A stretch of 64,000 nucleotides of DNA from Alteriqipengyuania flavescens (GTDB lineage Bacteria; Pseudomonadota; Alphaproteobacteria; Sphingomonadales; Sphingomonadaceae), in contig NZ_CP129107.1 in assembly GCF_030406725.1 (NCBI RefSeq), forward strand, positions 1,840,501 through 1,904,500. The letters run 5' to 3'. The notes beneath the pieces are model-generated. The model did no database searches, was not told the origin of the DNA, and saw only the letters and a program-made list of their open reading frames with translations. Made by a program: the position numbers and the translations under genes. Shown piece after piece: positions 35,434 to 44,512 of the stretch. The stretch's first letter is position 1; each line of letters starts with the position of its first letter.

Positions 35434-37649
35434 GCGCCTGACACCGCCGTCGCCGAGGTGCCGCGCAGCGTCAGGCGGGGGATGGTATCGAGGTCGCGCG
35501 CGGTGCCGCGGCCGGAAAGGGAGGGGTTGCGCATGAAATACTCATGGCAGTTGAATGCGCTATCGTCATTATCGTCCCCCACCCGCAGGCGTTCGTAACC
35601 GCCATCGGGCGTCATCCGCCAGCTTTGTTCGGTGTCGAGGATGTTCGCCAGCATCACCTGGTTCAACACCTGCGCGTGGACCGTCTTGTTCGTCAGCGGC
35701 ACCATCAGTTCCACCCGCCGGTCGAGATTGCGCTCCATCGCGTCGGCGCTGGTGAGGAACACCGCCGCCTGCTTGCCGGGCAATTCCCCGCCGTTGGCAA
35801 AGGCCCAGATGCGCCCGTGTTCGAGGAAGCGGCCGATGACCGACTTCACGCGGATATTCTCCGACAGGCCCGGAACGCCCGCGCGCAATGAGCAGATGCC
35901 GCGCACCACCAGCTGGATATCGACCCCGGCGCTGCCCGCGGCATAAAGCCGGTCGATGATCCCGCGATCGGTCAGCGAATTCAGCTTCGCCCAAATCGCC
36001 GCCGGCTTGCCAGCAGCCGCGTTGGCCACCTCCGCATCGATCAGCTTGCCCAGCTTTTCCCGCAGCGAAAGCGGCGAGATGACGAGCTTCTCCAGGCTGG
36101 CCGGCTCGACGTAGCCGGTGACGAAATTGAACAGCTTGGCCGCATCGCGCCCCAGAGCGGGGTTGGCGGTGAAGTAACTGAGATCGGTGTAGATCTTGGC
36201 GTTGGTCGGGTGGTAATTACCGGTGCCGAAGTGGCAGTAGGTGCGATAGCCTTCTTCTTCGCGCCGCACGACCAGGCTGACCTTGGCATGGGTCTTCAGT
36301 TCGGCGATCCCGTAGACCACCTGCACGCCCGCGCGCTCGAGCTCGCTTGCCCAGCGGATGTTGCGCTCCTCGTCGAAGCGGGCCTTCAGCTCGACCACGG
36401 CGGTCACGGCCTTGCCGGCCTCCGCCGCATCCATCAGCGCTTCGATCACCGGCGATTGGTCGCCTGCGCGATAGAGCGTCTGCTTGATGGAGACGACCGC
36501 CGGGTCGCTGGCCGCCTGGCGCAGGAAATCGACCACCACTTCGAAACTTTCATACGGGTGGTGGACCACGAAATCCTTTTCCCGAATCGCGCTGAAGCAA
36601 TCGCCGTCATGCGCGACGACGCGTTCGGGATAGCGCGGGGAAAAGGGCGAGAACTTGAGGTCGGGGCGCGGCTCGTCGCAAATGGCGGCAAGGTCGGACA
36701 GGCCGAGCATGCCGCGGGTCTTGACAATCATCGCCTCGTCGAGGTCGAAATGTTCGCGCAGCAAGGCCTCGGCCGCCTCGTCGCATTCGTCGTCGACTTC
36801 CAGCAACACGGCGCGCCCGCGGCGGCGGCGCTGGATGGCGCTGCGGAACACGCGGACGAGGTCCTCGGCCTCTTCCTCCACTTCAAGGTCGCTGTCGCGC
36901 AGGACGCGGAACAGCCCGTCGCCCTGGATCTTGAAGCCAGGGAACAGATGTCTGGCGAAGCTGACGATCAGCTGCTCGATGGCGACATACAGCGTGGCGC
37001 GGTCATTCTCGCTATCGGGCACGCGCACGAAGCGCGGCACGCCCGACGGGATCAGCACCATTTCCATCAGCGACGACTGGCCCTTGCCGCGCTTCAGGCG
37101 GAAGATCGCGCCCATCCCGGTGTTGGCGACGAAGGGGAAGGGGTGCGAGGGATCGATCGCCTGCGGGGTGATCAGCGGCAGGATGTCGGAGACGAAATAG
37201 GCCTCCAGCCATTTCGCCTCGTCCTTGTCCAGATCCTCGACCGCCGCAATCTCCAGGCCGTTTTCGGCCAGTTTCGGGGCGAGCGCCTGCAGCGTGGCCT
37301 GCTGGCGATCCTCGATCTCCAGCACTTCCTGCCGGATCGCGGCGAGCTGCTGGCGCGGGTCTCGCCCGTCGATGGCGATATCCTCGATCCCCCGGCGCGC
37401 CTGCCCTTCCAGCCCGGCGATGCGCACGGTGGTGAACTCGTCGAGGTTGCTGGCAGAGATCGACAGGAAGCGCAGCCGTTCGAGCAGCGGGTAGGCGTCG
37501 TTCTCCGCTTCTGCCAGGACCCGACTGTTGAAGCCGAGCCAGCTGAGTTCGCGGTTGACGTAATTGCCGGGGACGAAGCCGTCCTCGCCCGCCGCATCGG
37601 GGCCCTCGGCATCGCTGCCGGGCGCGTGGGGATCGTAGGTTTCGTGCAC
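35430..37649 (-). CDS. ppk1: Polyphosphate kinase 1
   Basis: This is a 739-residue enzyme that reversibly polymerises the ATP gamma-phosphate into polyphosphate. NYVNRELSWLGFNSRVLAEA is the signature N-terminal domain, VHHPYESFEVVVDFLRQAAS and KQTLYRAGDQSPV lie in the core, KAVTAVVELKARFDEERNI and KTHAKVSLVVRREE carry the catalytic His region, and HFGTGNYHPTNAKIYTDLS follows. The C-terminal VKSVIGRFLEHGRIWAFANG includes the second conserved His. It is upstream of and overlapping the Ppx/GppA gene. Confidence 0.96.
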   Translation of the reverse strand: MHETYDPHAPGSDAEGPDAAGEDGFVPGNYVNRELSWLGFNSRVLAEAENDAYPLLERLRFLSISASNLDEFTTVRIAGLEGQARRGIEDIAIDGRDPRQQLAAIRQEVLEIEDRQQATLQALAPKLAENGLEIAAVEDLDKDEAKWLEAYFVSDILPLITPQAIDPSHPFPFVANTGMGAIFRLKRGKGQSSLMEMVLIPSGVPRFVRVPDSENDRATLYVAIEQLIVSFARHLFPGFKIQGDGLFRVLRDSDLEVEEEAEDLVRVFRSAIQRRRRGRAVLLEVDDECDEAAEALLREHFDLDEAMIVKTRGMLGLSDLAAICDEPRPDLKFSPFSPRYPERVVAHDGDCFSAIREKDFVVHHPYESFEVVVDFLRQAASDPAVVSIKQTLYRAGDQSPVIEALMDAAEAGKAVTAVVELKARFDEERNIRWASELERAGVQVVYGIAELKTHAKVSLVVRREEEGYRTYCHFGTGNYHPTNAKIYTDLSYFTANPALGRDAAKLFNFVTGYVEPASLEKLVISPLSLREKLGKLIDAEVANAAAGKPAAIWAKLNSLTDRGIIDRLYAAGSAGVDIQLVVRGICSLRAGVPGLSENIRVKSVIGRFLEHGRIWAFANGGELPGKQAAVFLTSADAMERNLDRRVELMVPLTNKTVHAQVLNQVMLANILDTEQSWRMTPDGGYERLRVGDDNDDSAFNCHEYFMRNPSLSGRGTARDLDTIPRLTLRGTSATAVSGA

Positions 37650-37773
37650 GACCGCAGGGGCTAATGCCGGAATTGCTGCCTGTCTATCGCCCTTGGTTAC
37701 CCGTCAAAAAACAGGCAGGCCTTTCAAGCGGCTGGCAGGGCGGCTAGGCATATGCCCGTGAGAGACAACGGGG

Positions 37774-39267
37774 ATGAACGCCGCGATGGCCGCTGACCGC
37801 CTGCGCATGGCAGAGGACGACGCGCGCGCCTTCTACCTCGTGCGCGCGGTGGAAGCGGGCGACGAGAACCACGCGCTGCTGACGCGGGAGGACCGGTCCG
37901 AAGCCGACCTGGCCGGGGCGCGGCTGGGCGAAGGGTCCGCCCCGGCGGACTTCCTCGCGGCGCGGGCCCATTTCGCCGCGACAAGGCTGGAGACGCGGCA
38001 CCCGGCGGTGAAGCGGGCGCTGGCTGCCACGCGCTTCCCCGGCTGGCTGGCGGCGGTGGTGCCACTGGTCGCCTTCGTGCTGGGCCTCGCAAGCAACGAA
38101 CTGGCGAGCGGTAAGCGGCTGGACCTGCTGGCGGTGCCGCTGCTCGGCCTCGTGGCGTGGAACCTCGTCGCCTATGCCGCCATGGCGGTGCGCAGCATTG
38201 CGGGCAGCCGCGTTCCTGCCGCCTCCGGCTGGCTGGCGAAACCGCGCAAGTGGCTGGCGCAGCGCGGCGCGGCGTGGTCGGCGGAAACATCGGCGGCGCT
38301 GGGGCGCTTCGGGGCGGACTGGGCGCGGGTCGCGGGCAAGCTCAACATCCGCCGCGGCGCGATCGTGCTGCACCTCGGTGCAGCGATGTTCGCGCTGGGC
38401 GTGATCGTCAGCATCTACCTGCGCGCGCTGACGGTGGAATACCGCGCGGGCTGGGAAAGCACTTTCCTCGGCCCCGATGCGGTGCACACGCTTCTCGGCT
38501 GGGTGCTCGGCCCGGCCAGCGCCGCGACCGGCATCGCGATCCCCGACGTGGAGGGAATCCGCGCGCTGGCATGGGAGAACGGCGGCGAGAACGCGGGCCC
38601 GTGGATCGTGCTCTACACCGCGACACTCGTCGGCTTCGTCGCCGTCCCGCGCCTGCTGCTGGCCGGGTGGAACGCGCTCGCAGCGGCGCGCGGCAAGCGC
38701 CGCATTGCCATTCCGGGGCGGGAGGATTTCTACACCCGCCGGCTGCTGCGCGCCCGCGATGGCGGCGGGGCGGAACTGCGCGTCACCCCCTATGCCTACA
38801 CCCCCGACGCCGCCACGCAGGCCAGCCTGTCCGACCTGCTGCGCGCAGCGCTGGGCGAAGGCGTGGCGGTGCGCTTCGACAGTCCCGTGCCCTATGGCAA
38901 CGAGGATGCGTGGGTGGAGGGCGTCGCCTTTTCCGACCAGACCGACATCCACGTCGCCCTGTTCAGCCTGTCCGCCACGCCGGAGCGGGAGAACCACGGC
39001 TGGTTCGCCGATGCGTTGCGGCTGCGGCTGCACAAGGAGCGGCCCGGCCAGCGGCTGGTCGCGGTGGTGGACGAAGGGCCGTTCCGCCGCCACTTCGCCG
39101 GGCAGTCGGGGCTGGAAGAGCGCGTGGCCGAACGCCGCGCGAACTGGGAGAAGCTGCTCAAGTCCTTCGGCACGACCGCGCTGGTGATGGATATCGCCGC
39201 AGCCGATCCCGCCGCGGAAGCGCAGCGGCTGGAGGCGCTGACCACCGGAGAGGCGCTTTACGCATGA
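37774..39267 (+). CDS. DUF2868-like membrane protein paired with a GTPase
   Basis: This is a 497-residue protein. After a helical acidic N-terminus, hydrophobic segments appear at about residues 90-108 (AAVVPLVAFVLGLASNELA), 115-135, 195-215 (GAIVLHLGAAMFALGVIVSI) and 285-305 (IVLYTATLVGFVAVPRLLLAG). The remainder is a soluble C-terminal domain. This resembles the DUF2868 family, usually encoded just before a DUF3482 GTPase, as here with an ATGA overlap. I recognise the pairing but not a defined function; a membrane-associated GTPase module is likely. Confidence 0.75.
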   Translation: MNAAMAADRLRMAEDDARAFYLVRAVEAGDENHALLTREDRSEADLAGARLGEGSAPADFLAARAHFAATRLETRHPAVKRALAATRFPGWLAAVVPLVAFVLGLASNELASGKRLDLLAVPLLGLVAWNLVAYAAMAVRSIAGSRVPAASGWLAKPRKWLAQRGAAWSAETSAALGRFGADWARVAGKLNIRRGAIVLHLGAAMFALGVIVSIYLRALTVEYRAGWESTFLGPDAVHTLLGWVLGPASAATGIAIPDVEGIRALAWENGGENAGPWIVLYTATLVGFVAVPRLLLAGWNALAAARGKRRIAIPGREDFYTRRLLRARDGGGAELRVTPYAYTPDAATQASLSDLLRAALGEGVAVRFDSPVPYGNEDAWVEGVAFSDQTDIHVALFSLSATPERENHGWFADALRLRLHKERPGQRLVAVVDEGPFRRHFAGQSGLEERVAERRANWEKLLKSFGTTALVMDIAAADPAAEAQRLEALTTGEALYA

Positions 39268-40748
39268 CCGAGTCCTTGCCCGAAAACCTGCCCGAAGCCG
39301 CCGGCACCACCGTCAACCTGTCGCTCATCAGCCACACCAACGCGGGCAAGACCACGCTGGCGCGCACCATGCTGGGCCGCGACATCGGCGAGGTGCGCGA
39401 TGCGGCGCATGTCACCGACCTCGCCAGCGGCCACGTGCTGGTGCAAGCGGGCGGCGACACGCTGATGCTGTGGGACACTCCGGGCTTCGGCGACACCGCG
39501 CGGCTGGTCGACCGGCTGCGCAAGTCGGGCAACCCGATCGGCTGGTTCCTGACGCAGGTGTGGGACCGTTTCCGCGAACGCCCGCTGTGGTCGAGCCAGC
39601 AGGCGGTGAAGAACGCGCGCGACCAGGCCGACGTCATCCTCTACCTCGTCAACGCGGCGGAGGACCCGGCTGCGGCCGCCTATGTCGCGCTGGAAATGGA
39701 CGTGCTCGCCTGGATCGGCAAGCCGGTGCTGATCCTGCTCAACCAGATGGGATCGCCCAAGGCCGACACGGGCGGGGAGGCGGAGCGGTGGGCCGACCAC
39801 CTCGCCCGCTATCCCTTCGTGCGCGGCGTGCTGCCGCTCGATGCCTTTGCCCGCTGCTGGGTGCAGGAAGGCGTCCTGCTCGACCGCGTGCAGCCCCTCC
39901 TGCCCGAAGACAAGCGCCCTGCGATGGAGCGGCTGGCGGCGCGATGGCGCGAGCTCAACCGTGCCCGCTTCGAAGCCTCCATGGCCGCCATCGCCTCGCA
40001 GCTCGCCGCCGCGGCGCGCGATTCCGAAAAGGTGGGCGACGGCGACTGGCGCAGCGAGCTGTCCGCCACGATCAAGGGCGGCCGGGGCGAAAGCAAGGAA
40101 GTGAAGACCGCCATGGCCGCGCTGTCCGAACGCCTCGCCATCGGCACCGCGCAATCGACCGAGACGATGATCGAATTGCACGGGCTGGACGGCAAGGCCG
40201 CGCGCAAGGTGCTGGAACGGCTCGGCAAGGATTACCACCGCGGCGAGAAGACGCCCGAAGGCTTCTCCGCCATCCTCGGCGCGATGACGACGGGCGCGGT
40301 CACCGGGCTTGCGGCGGACGTGATGGCCGGCGGGCTGACGCTGGGCGGCGGCATGATCGTGGGCGGCATCCTCGGCGCGCTGGGGGCAGGCGGGCTGGCC
40401 AAGGGCATCAACATGGCGCGCGGGGAAGACGGCAGCTCGCTGCGCTGGTCGGGCGAATTCTTCCGCGGCATCACCGGTGCCGCGCTGCTGCGCTACCTCG
40501 CCGTCGCGCATTTCGGGCGCGGACGCGGCCAGTGGGAAGAAGGCGAACACCCCGATTTCTGGCAGGCCGAGGTGGAAAAGGTGGTCGGAGAAAATGGCCC
40601 CGCCCTCGACCGCATCCGCAAGGATGCCCGCGATGCCGGGGAAGCCGCGGTCACGGAGCGCCTTCGCACGCTGCTCGTCCAGATGGGCGAGACGCTGCTG
40701 GGCAGGCTGTACCCGGAGGCGAGGGGAGTGCTGGGTGGGGAGGGGTAA
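39264..40748 (+). CDS. DUF3482-like GTPase
   Basis: This is a 494-residue protein with a GTPase domain: LSLISHTNAGKTTLARTML is a variant P-loop (Ser where the first Gly usually stands), DTLMLWDTPGFGDTARL the G3 DxxG, and VLILLNQMGSPK a modified NKxD. A Gly-rich hydrophobic C-terminal half (AAILGAMTTGAVTGLAADV, MIVGGILGALGAGGLA) suggests membrane insertion. It is translationally coupled to the DUF2868-like membrane gene, which implies a two-component membrane GTPase system. The cellular role is unknown. Confidence 0.8.
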   Translation: MTESLPENLPEAAGTTVNLSLISHTNAGKTTLARTMLGRDIGEVRDAAHVTDLASGHVLVQAGGDTLMLWDTPGFGDTARLVDRLRKSGNPIGWFLTQVWDRFRERPLWSSQQAVKNARDQADVILYLVNAAEDPAAAAYVALEMDVLAWIGKPVLILLNQMGSPKADTGGEAERWADHLARYPFVRGVLPLDAFARCWVQEGVLLDRVQPLLPEDKRPAMERLAARWRELNRARFEASMAAIASQLAAAARDSEKVGDGDWRSELSATIKGGRGESKEVKTAMAALSERLAIGTAQSTETMIELHGLDGKAARKVLERLGKDYHRGEKTPEGFSAILGAMTTGAVTGLAADVMAGGLTLGGGMIVGGILGALGAGGLAKGINMARGEDGSSLRWSGEFFRGITGAALLRYLAVAHFGRGRGQWEEGEHPDFWQAEVEKVVGENGPALDRIRKDARDAGEAAVTERLRTLLVQMGETLLGRLYPEARGVLGGEG

Positions 40749-40757
40749 TTGCCCGAT

Positions 40758-40847
40758 CCGTCACCCCGGCCCCCGAGCCGGGGTCCCGCTGTTGCCTTAC
40801 CGATGCTCACAGGAAAGCGGGACCCCGGATCAAGTCCGGGGTGACGG
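40758..40847. repeat. Long palindromic REP-like element
   Basis: The left arm at 40758-40790 (beginning CCGTCACCCCGG) and right arm at 40816-40847 (ending CCGGGGTGACGG) are inverted copies with a 25-base spacer, and each arm has its own internal GGCTCGGGG or GGATCAAGTCC-type hairpin. The CCCGGATCAAGTCCGGGGTGAC form is a dispersed alphaproteobacterial repeat (from memory). Ten bases after the GTPase stop, it could end that transcript. Confidence 0.8.
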
Positions 40848-41386
40848 CGGAGTTGGCTGAGAACCAAAAATTACCCACGCTTCGGCGCTTCTTTCGGAAG
40901 CTCCGCCGTTCCTTGCGCCCGCCCGCTACCGGCTGGGTGCGCCTGTTCCTCTTCGAACTCGCATGGCTCGCACCGGTTGTCGCACTTTGCGGCAATTTCG
41001 GTGGCTGGATCGCGTGGCAACCGGATTTCTCCGCCGACACCTTCAAGTTGCTCGCGATCGCGCTGATCGCCCCGGCATTGGGGGAGGAGCTGCTGTTTCG
41101 CGCAGCCTTGCTGCCCGCACCGGCGCCGGAGCGGTCGCTTCCCTTGGGCGCGATTGCCTTCTCGACGCTGCTTTTCGCCGCCTGGCACCCATTCCAGACG
41201 CTGGTGCACGACGGTCCCTTTGCGCAACTGATGCTCGAACCGACGTTCCTTCTTGCCGTGATCGCCCTCGGCGTAGCGTGCGCGCGGCTATATTGGCGCA
41301 GTGGTTCGATATGGCCGGCTGTCGCGCTCCACTGGCTCGTCGTCGCGGTGTTCAAGGCGCTGTTCGGCGCGCCGTTGCCGTGGTGA
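40841..41386 (+). CDS. CPBP (CAAX-like) intramembrane protease
   Basis: This is about 181 residues from the GTG start used here. It has two to four transmembrane helices and the CPBP signature: GEELLFRAALL with the Glu-Glu-x-x-x-Arg motif (Glu82, Glu83, Arg87), FAAWHPFQTLVHD with a conserved His, and ALHWLVV near the end. Bacterial members include type II CAAX-like endopeptidases and bacteriocin-immunity-like proteins. The start is uncertain: this GTG is part of the palindromic repeat, and the TTG at 40853 is an alternative. Confidence 0.65.
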   Translation: MTAELAENQKLPTLRRFFRKLRRSLRPPATGWVRLFLFELAWLAPVVALCGNFGGWIAWQPDFSADTFKLLAIALIAPALGEELLFRAALLPAPAPERSLPLGAIAFSTLLFAAWHPFQTLVHDGPFAQLMLEPTFLLAVIALGVACARLYWRSGSIWPAVALHWLVVAVFKALFGAPLPW

Positions 41387-41830
41387 AGGACAAGATACTG
41401 CTGTTCTTGCTTGTCGATAACGCGTTCGCATCACTTGCCAAGAATTCTAAGGACGATAAACTCGGAGCTGAGCGACGCTTTTATTGCAGCTCTCGGCGAC
41501 GTTGGGCCGGCTTTACAGTTTAATTCTTTCGATACGGCCCAACGTCGCCGAGAGCTGCAAATCAGCCTTAGCGTGGGCCAAACTTTTCACTTTCCGTCTG
41601 AGCGTTTTCACAGTGAAAAGTCTCCTCAGCTATTTGATCGTTGAGCTAGTTTTTGCCGGAATTCGGATGATTCGTCAAGCTCAAGAATCTGAATTTGTTA
41701 CGCTTTTCGGGATTTGGCCGCAGTTTCTTTGAGAGATAGTCGCGGAAGAATATTCGGCTTTGCGTGGGAAATGGAGGGGCTTTTCAGAGTTCTTGCCACC
41801 CGCACCCCGCCCGCCTAAATCCGCGCGGCC
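41387..41830. other. Gene-poor, lower-GC gap with strong inverted repeat
   Basis: About 440 bases without a supportable gene. Base composition is visibly more AT-rich than on either side (TTTTCACTTTCC, GAATTTGTTACGC). The main structure is a 26-bp perfect inverted repeat (listed separately). Short frames in the stretch have no family resemblance. It separates the CPBP protease from the LysR gene and may be a remnant of an insertion. Confidence 0.6.
41484..41560. repeat. Perfect 26-bp inverted repeat with 25-bp loop
   Basis: Arms at 41484-41509 and 41535-41560 are exact reverse complements (core GCTCTCGGCGACGTTGGGCC and its complement), with a 25-base AT-rich loop. The structure would be an exceptionally stable hairpin in RNA or DNA. 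It is not a REP of the types seen elsewhere in the window. No transposase lies between or next to the arms. Confidence 0.9.
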
Positions 41831-42643
41831 ATGAAGCGGACGCTCCTTCCCCTCAACGCCTTGCGCGTGTTCGACGCGGCGGCGCGCCATGTCAGCTTTA
41901 CCCGCGCAGCGGACGAGTTGGCGGTGACGCCGGCGGCCGTAGGCCAGCAGATCCGCGCGCTCGAGGATGTGCTGGGCGTCGTGCTGTTCCGCCGCACGTC
42001 CAAGGGGCTGGAGCTGACGGACGAAGGGCTGGCGGGGCTCGATTCCCTGCGCGAAGGCTTCATCAAGTTCGAAGAAAGCGTGCAGGCGATGCAGGCGGGG
42101 CAGGCGAGTGACCGCTATACCATCGCCGCGCCGCGCGAATTCTATGGCATGTGGCTCGCCCCGCGCCTGGCCGCTTTCCGCAAAGGCAATCCCGGCGCGC
42201 GCTTCACCTTCCATGCAGACGAGGATGCGGACTTCACCGAAGCCAACCTCGACTGCGCGATCCGGCTGGTCGAAGGGCCGGGCGATTTCGAAGGCATACA
42301 GCTGGCCCCTGCGCGCAAGGTGATCGTGGCGGCATCCGATGCCGGCCCCGACGCGCTCGAAGACTGGATCGAATGGCCCGGCGCCGCGCTGCCCGAAGAC
42401 GCCAAGCCCGTTCTGCAGGTCGGCAATGCGGGGCAGGCGCTTACCAGCGCATTGGCCGGGCTGGGCCGTGCGATCCTGCCTTTCCTGCTGGTCGAGGATG
42501 CGCTGGCCGACGGGCGGCTGGTCGCGCTCGAGGGGCCGAGCGAGGGTCGCCGGTCCTACTGGCTCGTCGCGCCGCGCCCGCAATGGCGGCAGGCCAAGAT
42601 GCGCGCGCTGGTCGCGGCCCTTTCGGGCGAGGCCGCCGCTTAG
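41831..42643 (+). CDS. LysR-family transcriptional regulator
   Basis: This is a 270-residue regulator. The N-terminal HTH (LPLNALRVFDAAARHVSFTR, then AADELAVTPAAVGQQIRALE) is of the GcvA/AmpR subtype. The C-terminal substrate-binding domain (YTIAAPREFYGMWLAPRLAA) follows. It normally binds DNA as a tetramer and is controlled by a small metabolite. It is slightly short at the C-terminus for the family. The target is not evident, as neighbours on both sides point the same way and no divergent gene is present. Confidence 0.92.
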   Translation: MKRTLLPLNALRVFDAAARHVSFTRAADELAVTPAAVGQQIRALEDVLGVVLFRRTSKGLELTDEGLAGLDSLREGFIKFEESVQAMQAGQASDRYTIAAPREFYGMWLAPRLAAFRKGNPGARFTFHADEDADFTEANLDCAIRLVEGPGDFEGIQLAPARKVIVAASDAGPDALEDWIEWPGAALPEDAKPVLQVGNAGQALTSALAGLGRAILPFLLVEDALADGRLVALEGPSEGRRSYWLVAPRPQWRQAKMRALVAALSGEAAA

Positions 42644-42721
42644 GGGCGCAAACGCTTAACGCCCTTTCGCGTGGCGGCGCTTCCGTTAGTATGGGCGCAG
42701 ATCGCAGAGGGGAATTTTCAC

Positions 42722-43984
42722 ATGATCGCCAATCGCCTGCCGCTGGCCCTGCTGGCTGCCGCCACCATGCTCGCCGGCGTTCCCGCCGCGGCGCAGGACG
42801 CGCGCAACCTCGACCGCGCGGACAACGACCTGCGCGCCTATAGCGACACGTTCGCTGCCGGCGGCGAGGCGAAGAGCTTCACCTTCACCGTGCCGGCGAA
42901 CCAGCAGGTGGTCATCCAGGTGATCCCGCGCGAAGGCGGGGATTCGCTCGCATCGCTCTACGACGCCGACAGCGGCGAACTGGTGGCGGAAGACGACGAC
43001 GGCGGCTTCGACCTCGACAGCCGGATCGAATTGAAGACCGAGCGGCGGCGGCGCTTCCGGCTGGACGTGAGCGAGTACCAGGACGGGGAGGACGGGCCGA
43101 TGGGCGGGCCGTTCGACATCCTCTTGCGCACGACCGCCTACGTCCCCCCGCGCGTGGAGCCGATTGCCATCGGCGGGGCGCAGAAGGGCATGCTGCAGCG
43201 TGACCAGGGCGCGGTCTATCGCTTCACCGGGCGCGCGGGCCAGCTCGTTTCCATCCGCATGACCGCCGACGATATCGACCCGCGGCTCGCCCTGTTTGCA
43301 GGCGAGGGGACGGACGGCGAGGAAATCGCCGCGAACGACGATGCGGGCGACGGGCTCAACTCGCTGATCCGCGTTAAGCTGCCGGCGGACGGCGTGTACA
43401 CGCTGCGCGCCGATACGTTCGACGGGGCGGCGGGTGCCTATGCCCTGTCGATCGAGGAAATCGCCTATATCGAAAACGGCGGCACGCTCGCGCTCGGCAC
43501 CGAAACGCCCGGCGATTTCAGCTTCGTGACCACGGACGGGGAGGGGGGCTACGGCACCGCATATGCCGAATACAGCCTGTCGGAAGAGGCTGTGTCGATG
43601 CTGGGCGGGGCCGGCGGCTCGCTGGTCGTGGACATGATGTCAGGCGACATGGATTCGACCCTGCAGGCCGGTTTCGCAACGCCGCTGGGCTTCGCCTCCG
43701 CGCTGGACGACGACGACGGCGGGGAGGGGCTGGATGCCCGGCTGGTGCTGCCGCTGGAGTGCGTGGATGCGGCGTGGCTGCGATCGCTCCGCCTGCGGGC
43801 GCTGAGCGCGGTCGGCGACGGCGGGCCGTTCACGATGCTGGTGCGCCACGATGCGGACGGGTCGCTCGTGGCGGCGCTGCAGGACGAGGCCGAGGCAATG
43901 GCCGACGCGATGGAGGACGCTGCCGACGAGGTCGAAGCAGAAGCCGAGGCCGTTGAAGCTGCGGCAGAGGCGATGGCCGAGTGA
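42722..43984 (+). CDS. Secreted PPC-like beta-sandwich protein
   Basis: This is a 420-residue protein with a clear signal peptide (MIANRLPLALLAAATMLAGV, cleavage after PAAAQ). Two or three repeats of PPC-type beta-sandwich follow: FTVPANQQVVIQVIP with SLYDADSGELVAEDDDGGFD, then YRFTGRAGQLVSIRMTADDI with LALFAGEGTDGEEIAANDD. PPC domains often assist secreted peptidases, but no protease domain is present. The last ~35 residues are an Ala/Glu/Asp helix-forming tail. The stop overlaps the next gene (GTGA). Confidence 0.7.
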   Translation: MIANRLPLALLAAATMLAGVPAAAQDARNLDRADNDLRAYSDTFAAGGEAKSFTFTVPANQQVVIQVIPREGGDSLASLYDADSGELVAEDDDGGFDLDSRIELKTERRRRFRLDVSEYQDGEDGPMGGPFDILLRTTAYVPPRVEPIAIGGAQKGMLQRDQGAVYRFTGRAGQLVSIRMTADDIDPRLALFAGEGTDGEEIAANDDAGDGLNSLIRVKLPADGVYTLRADTFDGAAGAYALSIEEIAYIENGGTLALGTETPGDFSFVTTDGEGGYGTAYAEYSLSEEAVSMLGGAGGSLVVDMMSGDMDSTLQAGFATPLGFASALDDDDGGEGLDARLVLPLECVDAAWLRSLRLRALSAVGDGGPFTMLVRHDADGSLVAALQDEAEAMADAMEDAADEVEAEAEAVEAAAEAMAE

Positions 43985-44511
43985 AGCGCATCGTCCCCAC
44001 TCTCGAAACCGCGCGCTTCACCCTGCGCAACATTCAGCCAGGCGACACACCGCATTTTTTTCCCACCTTCGCGGACGAGGAGCAAATGCGCTGGTGGAGC
44101 CGCGGGCCGTTCAAAAGCGCAGAGGAGCTCGACGGCTGGCTGCGCGATCCCGACTGGGACGGGCATTGCTGGATCGCGGAAGACCGCGCGACCGGCGCCC
44201 CCGTCGCCCGTCTCGTCGCCATTCCGGACGACGATCCGGCGGTGATGGAAACCGGCTACCTCGTGGTGAAGACCCGGCAGCACGACGGCGTGGCGCGCGA
44301 ATGCATGACCGCACTGCTCGATCGCATGTTCCAGGCCATGGGCCTGCGCCGCGTGTGGGCGGACACTGATCCCGACAACACGCCGTCCAACCGCCTGCTC
44401 GAAAGCCTGGGCTTCGCCTGCGAAGGGCGCCTGCGCGAACAGTGGGAGACGCATATCGGCGTGCGCGACAGCTTCATCTGGGGGCTGCTGGCGCGCGAAT
44501 GGCGCGGCTGA
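43981..44511 (+). CDS. GNAT-family N-acetyltransferase (RimJ/RimL-like)
   Basis: This is a 176-residue acetyltransferase. The N-terminal TLETARFTLRNIQPGD segment and the central VMETGYLVVKTRQHDGVARE acetyl-CoA-binding loop, then RRVWADTDPDNTPSNRLLES and GFACEGRLREQ, match RimJ/RimL-type GNATs that acetylate protein N-termini or small molecules. The GTG start overlaps the previous stop, suggesting coupling to the secreted PPC-like protein. The substrate is unknown. Confidence 0.88.
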   Translation: MKRIVPTLETARFTLRNIQPGDTPHFFPTFADEEQMRWWSRGPFKSAEELDGWLRDPDWDGHCWIAEDRATGAPVARLVAIPDDDPAVMETGYLVVKTRQHDGVARECMTALLDRMFQAMGLRRVWADTDPDNTPSNRLLESLGFACEGRLREQWETHIGVRDSFIWGLLAREWRG

Positions 44512-44512
44512 T

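Noticed and set aside
41484-41560. Integron attC site (contains GTTGGGC and GCCCAAC)
   Set aside because: In an attC the order is RYYYAAC then GTTRRRY; here it is reversed, with perfect symmetry and no L-box bulge. No integrase or cassette is near.
41484-41560. IS element terminal inverted repeats
   Set aside because: Arms are only 25 bases apart with no transposase, and no target duplication is visible.
41411-41644. 77-residue open frame in the low-GC gap
   Set aside because: Much of it is the inverted-repeat sequence read through; no ribosome site or family resemblance.
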